A stretch of 64,000 nucleotides of DNA, from positions 1-64,000 of the forward strand of contig NZ_CALUWY010000001.1 of the NCBI RefSeq assembly GCF_944324615.1. The letters run 5' to 3'. The notes under the pieces were generated by a model. That model did not search any database. It was not told the DNA's origin and was given only the letters and a program-made list of their open reading frames with translations. Origin of the DNA: an uncultured Mailhella sp. Its GTDB lineage: Bacteria > Desulfobacterota > Desulfovibrionia > Desulfovibrionales > Desulfovibrionaceae. Within the stretch, counting starts at the first letter, position 1. Every line of letters begins with the position of its first letter. The position numbers and the translations under genes are program-made. Positions 54,806 through 62,081 of this stretch are shown here, in pieces.

Positions 54806-56211
54806 CAGATCCTGCCTTCACATTCACAGGATGCCGCTCCGCCGAGAATGCGCTCCAGTTCGGCGATGCGCTGCTTCTTGGCCAGAATGAGCACTCTGGC
54901 GCCGGCCGGAATGACGGTATCGCCCTTGGGGATGAAGACGTTCTGCCCCTGCACGATGGCCAGGAACAGGATGCCCCGGGGAAGACAGATGTCGCGCAGA
55001 TTTCTCCCGCAGAGCGCGGAATCCTCCTCGACGAACACTTCCATGGTTTCCGCGGACTCATTGCTCACCGCCACCGAAGCAAGAACATTGCCGTGCCGGA
55101 TGTAGTGCAGGATGCTGTTCACCGTGGCGATGCGCGGGCTCACGATATGATCGATGCCCGCAGTTTCCGCCAGTGCCAGATATTCGGGCTTGTTGATGCT
55201 GGCAACGGCCAGCCCCGCGCCGAGCTTCTTGGCCAGCATGCAGGAAAGAATATTGGATTCCTCGTTCTCGGAAACGGCGACAAAGGCGTCCATTTCGCCG
55301 ATCTTCTCTTCCTCAAGAAGACTGCGGTCCCTGGCATCGCCGTGCAGAATCAGCGTGGAATGCAGGCTCCGGGAGAGCCGTTCGCATTCTCCGGCATCAT
55401 TGACGAGCATGCACACCCGGACATTCATCGTCTCCAGAAAACGCGCAAGCGCCGTGCCTATGCGGCCCGCACCGTACACGCACACACTGCGCACGGGGCG
55501 GCGCTTCTGCCCGAGAACCCGGAGTATGGCCGGAAGCGCGGCAGGCTCGTAAATGAAATGAACGATGTCCCCCTGGCGGATGACGTCGGAACCGGAAGGA
55601 AGGATGAGCCGGTCCTCCCTGTAAATGGCGCCGATCATGACGCGCTCTTCCCCCATCACTTCACGGAAGCGGAAAAGCGGCAGGTCGATGAGCGGCCCGC
55701 GGTCCACCTTCATGCCCGTCATGCGGATGCAGCGGTTGGCGAATTCGTGATACTCCACGGCGCCGGGCATGGTGATGAGGCGGGAAATGGTATGGACGAT
55801 TTCCTCTTCAGGGTTGACCAGCAGGCTGATTTCAAGATTCTTTTCCAGAAAGCCCGGAAGAAGATGATAGTCGGGGTTGCGCACGCGGGCCACACGGGTG
55901 GCGTGGGGGGCCATTTCCTTGGCGAACATGCAGGCCATGATGTTCACTTCGTCGGAATTCGTCACCGCAAGGACAAGCTCAGCCTTATCTATCTCAGCAT
56001 CCCGCAGCACCTGAGGGCTGGCCCCGAAGCCCTCCAGCGTCTGCACGTCCAGCGCTTCCTGAATGTTGCGAAGCTGCTCTTCATCATGGTCGATGACAAT
56101 GACCTGCCGATGCTCCTCGGCAAGCCTCCTGGCAGTATGAAAGCCGACTTCCCCCGCACCGATGATGACGATACGCCCGGAGGAAGGCGTGGATGTTCCT
56201 TTAAAAAACAT
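54805..56211 (-). CDS. trkA: TrkA potassium-uptake regulatory protein
   Basis: A 468-residue cytoplasmic regulator with two RCK units. The first Rossmann fold starts RIVIIGAGEVGFHTARRLAE with VIDHDEEQLRNI; the second starts SVCVYGAGRIGTALARFLE. Each is followed by an RCK-C ligand domain. NAD(H) or ATP binding controls the TrkH channel. The operon order trkA-trkH is leftward. The upstream region is the 450-bp AT-rich gap to the cysteine-rich gene. The start at 56209-56211 lacks a strong ribosome site (GGAGAAGCC just upstream is acceptable). Confidence 0.95.
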   Translation of the reverse strand: MFFKGTSTPSSGRIVIIGAGEVGFHTARRLAEEHRQVIVIDHDEEQLRNIQEALDVQTLEGFGASPQVLRDAEIDKAELVLAVTNSDEVNIMACMFAKEMAPHATRVARVRNPDYHLLPGFLEKNLEISLLVNPEEEIVHTISRLITMPGAVEYHEFANRCIRMTGMKVDRGPLIDLPLFRFREVMGEERVMIGAIYREDRLILPSGSDVIRQGDIVHFIYEPAALPAILRVLGQKRRPVRSVCVYGAGRIGTALARFLETMNVRVCMLVNDAGECERLSRSLHSTLILHGDARDRSLLEEEKIGEMDAFVAVSENEESNILSCMLAKKLGAGLAVASINKPEYLALAETAGIDHIVSPRIATVNSILHYIRHGNVLASVAVSNESAETMEVFVEEDSALCGRNLRDICLPRGILFLAIVQGQNVFIPKGDTVIPAGARVLILAKKQRIAELERILGGAASCECEGRI

Positions 56212-56662
56212 GGCTTCTCCGTATGGAGGTGACGTGTGGAATCATAGACAGGACATGGCATATACCACTACGCTCATATTTTCAACGCGTCGTACCATTT
56301 CATACATATTTTATATAAATGACCATAAAAGACGATTTTCCGAGTTCCTGGACATCAACAATCATCCCATCACAAAACATAATGGAGCTGTTATTTTTAT
56401 ATAATACCATGATCCGTCATTAAAAATATGAATTTTCGTTTTCTGTATATGTGTATCAGAGTATTCTTCCATATACAAAAATTCATGCACGCCATGCAAG
56501 CGGCTTTTTCTTAAAAAATAAAGATATCTGAAACCCTGTATTTCAGCGTCTGCTCACGGTATGACAAAGCCCCTCCCCTCCGGCACGCGGCAGAAAACGC
56601 GCTTCACCACACGGAAGGAGATTCCGGGACTTTCTTACTTCTCCCCGGCGGAAGAATCGCTC
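56212..56662. other. AT-rich intergenic region upstream of trkA
   Basis: 451 bp with strongly raised AT content from about 56270 to 56540. It holds the inverted repeat TGTATATG / CATATACA (56444-56477), with further outer pairing GAATTTT / AAAATTC. No gene is supported; a rightward frame at 56561-56917 overlaps the better-supported cysteine-rich gene on the other strand. It probably contains the trk promoter and the 3' end of the cysteine-rich transcript. Confidence 0.5.
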
Positions 56663-56866
56663 CTACAACTTTTCCCACCTGCTGAACCGCGGACAGGAAC
56701 CGCCCGGGAGCATCTTCATCTTTCTGACCACGCAGGGGGCGGGAGTTGCCTCACAGCGGATCCTTACCGCACCCTTGTAGGTATGTACTTCCACTTCACG
56801 GCTGCCTTCCCACCACCTGCAGGCGCCGCATTTCCTTTCATCGGGAAAAATCGTGTTCACCGCCAT
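56663..56866 (-). CDS. Small cysteine-rich protein, 67 aa
   Basis: A compact protein with five cysteines: KCGACRWWEGSREV, then one in IRCEATPAPCVV and one in GSCPRFSRWE. The spacing CxxC...C...C...C with flanking Trp looks like a small Zn- or Fe-S-binding domain of the kind found in sulfate reducers; I cannot name the family. GGGGGG lies 8 bases before the ATG. The frame is not a shadow of any larger gene. Its product could be a metal-binding redox protein or regulator. It stands alone between trkA and the large effector-like gene. Confidence 0.55.
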   Translation of the reverse strand: MAVNTIFPDERKCGACRWWEGSREVEVHTYKGAVRIRCEATPAPCVVRKMKMLPGGSCPRFSRWEKL

Positions 56867-57164
56867 GGATCAGCCCCCCTTTTCCGTTTCCGGGCATGTT
56901 CGTTTCCGCTTTCATGAAAAATTCATAGCCGTTCCCGGCAGGCATTTCCAGAACAAAGACATGCTCCGCCCGGAAGGCATGCCTTTTCTTCCGGCCGATA
57001 CGCTCCGTCGCCCGGAAACGATTGCGAAGGCGCGTTTTCTGGCGTATTCTCAGCCCTGAAAAAGACCGGGAATTCCCGAAAGAGCAACCTGCACGGAACA
57101 TACTTCCTCATGCCCGTGCCGCGCCGCAGATTCCGTGCGCGGGATTCCGCAAAGAGAACGATCC

Positions 57165-60100
57165 ATGAGTCAGAACATCTCCGTCACCGGCAGTCAGTCC
57201 CCCGTCATCGCCGATTCCGGCAACATCCGGCCTCAGGACGACGACACCGGGGCGTTCGCCAGGGAAATCCTCGCCGACGCTCCGCCCTCTCTGGAAAGCA
57301 CGCTGGACACAGCGCGGGAAATGACCTCCGTACCGGAACGGGATCTGCCTGAAGAGGTTCTTTCCCGGCGCAACGAAGAAACCGGGGAAACCGTGGCCGG
57401 TCGAAACCTCACCGCTGCTCTGGAAAGCGGCGACAAGCAGGCCATGCGCGACGCCGCGGAACATCTTGAAGGACGTTCCTTCACACCGCAGATGGAAGGC
57501 ATGCTGGAACATGCCAAAGTCCGTATGTCCTCCTCTGAGGAAACGGACGAGACCGGCCCGCTTGAAGAATCCCGGGAGACAGAAGACACCTCCGACGTTG
57601 CGGAAGCCCCTGAGGAGAACACCCCTGCCATCCTTGATCTTTCGGTCGGCAAGGAACTTTTTGACCTCATTGAGGCCCTGGAGTCGGGAAAATTCGTTTC
57701 CGGGCAGTATACCCTTGAAGAGCTGCAGGCAAAAGAGCAAGCCGTCAGCACCTTCCTCACCAGTCTTTCCGAATCGCAGGAAGGGGACTCGATAAATACG
57801 GTGCTGCAGGCTCAGCTCGTGAAATGCCAGGAACAGCTTTCCGATTGCATTGCAAGCCGCACCAACATGGAGTCCCTGCTCAGCAGACTCGAAGATTTGA
57901 AAAACGCACAGGAGACTCCCTCCTTTAAGCTGGAAAGGCTGGTGGACTTCATGCTCACCCTGCAGAACAGCAGCGATCAGATGCCCGCTTTCAGATCATC
58001 CACGGAGGAAAAAACGCAGCGACTGCAGAATCCCCTGCAGAATCTGGTACTCGGCGTTATGGGACGGGACTTCGACAGGCTTAAGAATGCGGTTCTGGAC
58101 GCCATGACCGAACAGCTCGAACAGCTGCAGTCCGCGGATAAAACCCCTCTGGGCAAAAGTACTCTGCAAAGTCTCGCACAACTTTGCATAAACGCGGGCA
58201 AACCGCCGGCCGTCATGTTCAAGCTGCTGAGCCTGGGCCTTTCCTGGGCTGCCACGGAGGAACACAAGAATGCCCTTGTGCAGGCCCTCGACAAAGGTAT
58301 CGCCGCCACGGTGACCACCGAGGGAAGAAGCACGGTGGAAAAACGCGGCGAAACCCTGCGCTATGTGGACATGGCCTTTCAGGGAAGCTACCCCGAACAT
58401 GCCGATGAAGCCCTGGCACTGAAGAAGCTGCTCCTGCCCGAGTATGAAAACGAGGTGACGCTCCAGCATGAGTGCATGGTGGCGAGCCGCCAGCTTCTGA
58501 GCATTCTCATGGAAGGGGAACAGTCCCGGGGCCTGGGCACGCCCAACGCGCTTTCCCGCGCCCTGCAGGGCACGGCCTCCGCGCGCTCCTTCGTGCTCAC
58601 CCCGGATATTGTGAAGGGGCTGACGAATAAGGTCGACCTTGAAAATTTCAACTATCACCTCGCCCATGTGGCCGTGCTGCAGAAGCGCGCGGCCGAGGCC
58701 GGGCTTTTCCCGCTCTCCGAGGAACAGAAAGCTCGCATGACCGACGTGCATGCCTGGTGCCTCTCCCTGAACCTCGGCACAGACGCGGCCGCCTATGCCG
58801 GAAAACTGGACCATGCGCTGGACGACGAGGCGCAGAAAGCACGCTGCATGCACGAAATTCAGCAGGCCAGCGCGCATTTCGTACGGGGCTTCCGGGGACA
58901 GACGGAACTTTCCCTCGCCGGACGCATCATACAGAAGCGCACGACCATGACTGAGTCCATGACCGCAGGCCGCAGGGAAAACGCCATATTCGAAAGCTCC
59001 CCCGAGTATATGGCGCGCCTCGCTCTCGATCATCACATCGTCAACCTGAGCGGCCTCATACTCCCGGAAGAACGCTTCTCCGGGGAGGATTCCGCCATGA
59101 CGCTGGACGGAAACGCCGTGGACCAGGCCATGAAGACGGAAACGGAAAAACTGTATCAGACGCTCTTCGGAAACGAAAACCCCGATGATGCCAGAGCCCG
59201 CATGGAAGACATGAGCCGGGAGCGGCGGGAATATCTGCAGGACCTGCAGCGCTTTGAATCCCATGCCGGAGTCATGCAGAGCCTGGCCCACAGCACCAGG
59301 GAAGGGGTAAGACTGCGCGCGTCCATCCACGAGAGCCAGGCTCGTGTCGATTCCATGATGCAGGACAAGGCACTGCTCCACTTCACCTGGCCCCACAGGC
59401 GCATCGGCAGGCTGAAGACGTGCAACACCGTGTTCGAGATCGAAAGTCTGTCCCGGAAACTCACGGCTGCCACCACCGAAAGAGAGAGGGAGACTCTCCA
59501 GAGGGAAATAAACACACGGCTGAAGGAGCTGAAAGGCATAAGCCCCTTCACCCTTGCTTCCAGCATACGCCACAGAAAGGAAACCCCCTCGCTGGAAACG
59601 GTGCTGGAGCACATGCTCCCGCGCGCACGCGCCCTCAGATTCTTTGAACAGAAGATCACCCTGAACGGGGTCACCACTACGGAAGCCGCGGACACGCTCC
59701 GGCGCATCAAAAATGAACGCGCGTCGCTGAAGGTTCATCAGAAGAACATCAGCCGCAGCATGGACAATCTGCGCTCCCAGTTCGGCAAGGACAATATCCG
59801 CCGGCTTCAGCAGACCATCACCGCCGGACTCTACAAGGTCTTTGTGGAATCCCAGCAACCCCTCTCCAGCTTCACCATCAACGATACTCAGACACGCCAG
59901 GCTGTCTACGCTCAGCTGGAAAGCTGGGGGATGCCCGTCCATGCCGGACTGACCGCGCAGCTCATCCGCCTCACGCTCGCCGCGCTCACTTCGGCCGACG
60001 GCACCCTGCGGGAGGAAACCCTGCGCAGCGAGGCGGCAAAGAGCAACCTTGACCATGTCGGCAAGGAACACGCAGAGACCATGAAGTCAACCCTGCGCGA

Positions 60101-61463
60101 TGAAGGGGCAAGCCGCCTCTCCGCATGGAAGAAGACGCGTGATTTCGTCAACAACACCCTGCTGCCCGACGACCGGCGCAGGGCCGAAGGCGTGCGTTCC
60201 CTCCTGCGCGAAGCTTCCCGTCCCGGTTCCGGCTTTGTCTACGACAGAGCACGCGGCATGGTCGTGGACACCGGCGCCGTGTTCTCGCCCCTCACCTCGC
60301 CCAAGTCACTGGTCAACATGGTCAGCCTGGCGCATCCTCTTTCCGCGCGCATGCGCCTCACGCTCAACGACAGCCTCACCGTCAGCAATGTGGGCAACGG
60401 CTGCTATCAGGTCATGCTCAAGGGCGGCTTTGCGGCCTCTCTGGGGGCCACCATGAAAGTGGCCATTCCCGGCACTCCCCTCACGCTGATTCCCGGCGGC
60501 AATGCGGGCTTCCAGGAAGACCGGGGCGTGGCCATCACCTTCAGCAGTGAAAAGGACTGCGAAGCCTTCCTCAACGCCTTCATGACGCCGGATTCCAGCC
60601 TGCACGACAAAAAAAAGTACGATCCTTCCCTGTGGCTCTGCGCCTCGCAGGTACGCTTCATCGACGGTGATACCGTTTCCGCCAACCTCTCCCTCGGGCT
60701 CATGGCCTCGATGTTCCAGCAGGTTCTGCCGCTCGGCATCGTGGCCTCCGGTTCGAGCACCGTTTCCGTGGCGCTTGCCGGCGATATCTCGCAGCAGGTG
60801 GAGCAGAACGCCTCGGGCGAAACCACCACCATCAACGTCAAGAAAAGCGTCACGCTGGCAGGCAACTTTTCCATCGGCGCTTCCAAGGGTGAGATCTACT
60901 TCGGCAGTCCCCTGACCACAGTGGGGGGAGCCTCGACCCTGGCTCTGGATGAACGTTTCAAAATCGTTACCGGGCCGCAGGGCGTCATGCCCGCAACGTG
61001 CATGGAAACCGAATGTCTGGCAGGACCGCTGAAAAGAGGCGTTCTGCACGACATCACCCGCGCGCTTCTGCTGCCAGCCTCCGTCAGCGACCGCATTCTG
61101 GAAGACGTGGCCTTTTCCGACGCCTTTGAAAAGCTCCTGCGCGGCATGCCTCCCACGGCCCGCGTCATCGTGCGCCGCGAACTCAAGCCGGCCGTGCTGG
61201 AAGAAGTGCGCAGACTCTTCATCAAAGTGCGCATGGCCACAGACGAATACACCCGCAGCACAGAACTCAAAAGGGCCCACAGCCTGCTCGCAACCCCCGA
61301 TTCCTACACGCCTTCGAGCATCAGCATAAGAAACGTGACCCCGGCCGACATTTCCCGGAACTGGTCGCCGGGACTCGGAGCGTTCCAGTATGCAAGAAAC
61401 ACCTCCTTTGCGAGCCTCAATTCCGGCGATACACTCACCATCCCCCTGCCCCAGGGCGAATAA
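57165..61463 (+). CDS. Giant protein of unknown fold, candidate type III effector
   Basis: A 1432-residue protein with no recognised domain. It has no signal peptide; the Ser/Gln/Asn-rich start (MSQNISVTGSQSPVIADSG) and acidic, poorly ordered first ~150 residues resemble type III secretion signals plus a chaperone-binding region. Residues ~150-1020 are mostly helical, with a coiled-coil-like part near 730-880 (RRIKNERASLKVHQKNISRS). From ~1022 to 1320 the sequence changes to beta-rich Ser/Thr/Gly strands (LTLNDSLTVSNVGNGCYQVM, GDTVSANLSLGLMASM). ATG 57165 follows AAAGAGAACGATCC. A CesT-like chaperone gene starts 20 bp after the stop, the usual effector-chaperone arrangement. The effector role is inferred. 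Confidence 0.6.
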   Translation: MSQNISVTGSQSPVIADSGNIRPQDDDTGAFAREILADAPPSLESTLDTAREMTSVPERDLPEEVLSRRNEETGETVAGRNLTAALESGDKQAMRDAAEHLEGRSFTPQMEGMLEHAKVRMSSSEETDETGPLEESRETEDTSDVAEAPEENTPAILDLSVGKELFDLIEALESGKFVSGQYTLEELQAKEQAVSTFLTSLSESQEGDSINTVLQAQLVKCQEQLSDCIASRTNMESLLSRLEDLKNAQETPSFKLERLVDFMLTLQNSSDQMPAFRSSTEEKTQRLQNPLQNLVLGVMGRDFDRLKNAVLDAMTEQLEQLQSADKTPLGKSTLQSLAQLCINAGKPPAVMFKLLSLGLSWAATEEHKNALVQALDKGIAATVTTEGRSTVEKRGETLRYVDMAFQGSYPEHADEALALKKLLLPEYENEVTLQHECMVASRQLLSILMEGEQSRGLGTPNALSRALQGTASARSFVLTPDIVKGLTNKVDLENFNYHLAHVAVLQKRAAEAGLFPLSEEQKARMTDVHAWCLSLNLGTDAAAYAGKLDHALDDEAQKARCMHEIQQASAHFVRGFRGQTELSLAGRIIQKRTTMTESMTAGRRENAIFESSPEYMARLALDHHIVNLSGLILPEERFSGEDSAMTLDGNAVDQAMKTETEKLYQTLFGNENPDDARARMEDMSRERREYLQDLQRFESHAGVMQSLAHSTREGVRLRASIHESQARVDSMMQDKALLHFTWPHRRIGRLKTCNTVFEIESLSRKLTAATTERERETLQREINTRLKELKGISPFTLASSIRHRKETPSLETVLEHMLPRARALRFFEQKITLNGVTTTEAADTLRRIKNERASLKVHQKNISRSMDNLRSQFGKDNIRRLQQTITAGLYKVFVESQQPLSSFTINDTQTRQAVYAQLESWGMPVHAGLTAQLIRLTLAALTSADGTLREETLRSEAAKSNLDHVGKEHAETMKSTLRDEGASRLSAWKKTRDFVNNTLLPDDRRRAEGVRSLLREASRPGSGFVYDRARGMVVDTGAVFSPLTSPKSLVNMVSLAHPLSARMRLTLNDSLTVSNVGNGCYQVMLKGGFAASLGATMKVAIPGTPLTLIPGGNAGFQEDRGVAITFSSEKDCEAFLNAFMTPDSSLHDKKKYDPSLWLCASQVRFIDGDTVSANLSLGLMASMFQQVLPLGIVASGSSTVSVALAGDISQQVEQNASGETTTINVKKSVTLAGNFSIGASKGEIYFGSPLTTVGGASTLALDERFKIVTGPQGVMPATCMETECLAGPLKRGVLHDITRALLLPASVSDRILEDVAFSDAFEKLLRGMPPTARVIVRRELKPAVLEEVRRLFIKVRMATDEYTRSTELKRAHSLLATPDSYTPSSISIRNVTPADISRNWSPGLGAFQYARNTSFASLNSGDTLTIPLPQGE

Positions 61464-61483
61464 TCCCAACACAGGAATCCATC

Positions 61484-61942
61484 ATGTCACTTCAGTCGTT
61501 ACATGCCATACTTGCCGAGGCTCTTGCCGGAGCCGGACTTCCCGCCGCCACCATCAGCCCTTCCGGTACGGCGGTCATCAACGTACGGGGGCTGGAAATC
61601 GGACTGGAATACCTGGAGGCGGAGGACAAGGCCGCGCTCTACTGCAGCACGGGCAGACTTCCCGCCGAAGCCTCACCGGAGCTGTATGAATTCCTTCTGG
61701 AAAAAAACCTGCTCGGCGCAAAGACGGGCGGGGGACATATCGGGCTGTACGCTCCCGCGCGCACCATCATCTTCTCCCTCACCCTCGACGCGGCGGCACT
61801 CACCGCCACACAGCTTGCCAACGCTCTTGAACGTTTCACGGAAACGGCGACAGGACTCATCGAGGAAGTGGAGGAACACCTTGCCGGGCCTTCCGGCATG
61901 ATGGAGATTTCCCCGCTCATGAGCAACATGCTCTGGGTGTGA
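61484..61942 (+). CDS. CesT-like class I type III secretion chaperone
   Basis: A 152-residue acidic, leucine-rich protein matching the CesT/SycE pattern. An N-terminal helix (LQSLHAILAEALAGAGLP) precedes strands around AVINVRGLEIGLEYLE. Next come the LYCSTGRLP turn, a helix (LYEFLLEKNLLGA), the hallmark TGGGHIGLYAPARTIIFSLT and a final amphipathic helix (QLANALERFTETATGLIEEV). The pattern match is by eye. AGGA precedes ATG 61484. It probably binds the N-terminal region of the giant protein encoded immediately upstream. A stable terminator ends the pair. Confidence 0.7.
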   Translation: MSLQSLHAILAEALAGAGLPAATISPSGTAVINVRGLEIGLEYLEAEDKAALYCSTGRLPAEASPELYEFLLEKNLLGAKTGGGHIGLYAPARTIIFSLTLDAAALTATQLANALERFTETATGLIEEVEEHLAGPSGMMEISPLMSNMLWV

Positions 61943-62013
61943 TCCCGGTCTCCGGGCTCGCGTAAAAGGCCTTTCCCGCGCGGATAAAAACGCCCCGGAC
62001 ACCGCAGAAAAGC

Positions 62014-62050
62014 AAAGGGCCGCTCCCGGAAACGGGAGCGGCCCTTTTTT
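62014..62050. terminator. Bidirectional terminator between chaperone gene and facing gene
   Basis: Fifteen-base perfect arms (AAAGGGCCGCTCCCG / CGGGAGCGGCCCTTT) with a GAAA tetraloop and a T-run. It serves both convergent units. Confidence 0.93.
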
Positions 62051-62081
62051 ACCCTGTCTTTCCGCCGGAATACGGAAGAGC

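Noticed and set aside
56561-56917. Rightward frame of 118 codons
   Set aside because: It overlaps the leftward cysteine-rich gene, which has a better ribosome site and protein-like cysteine spacing.
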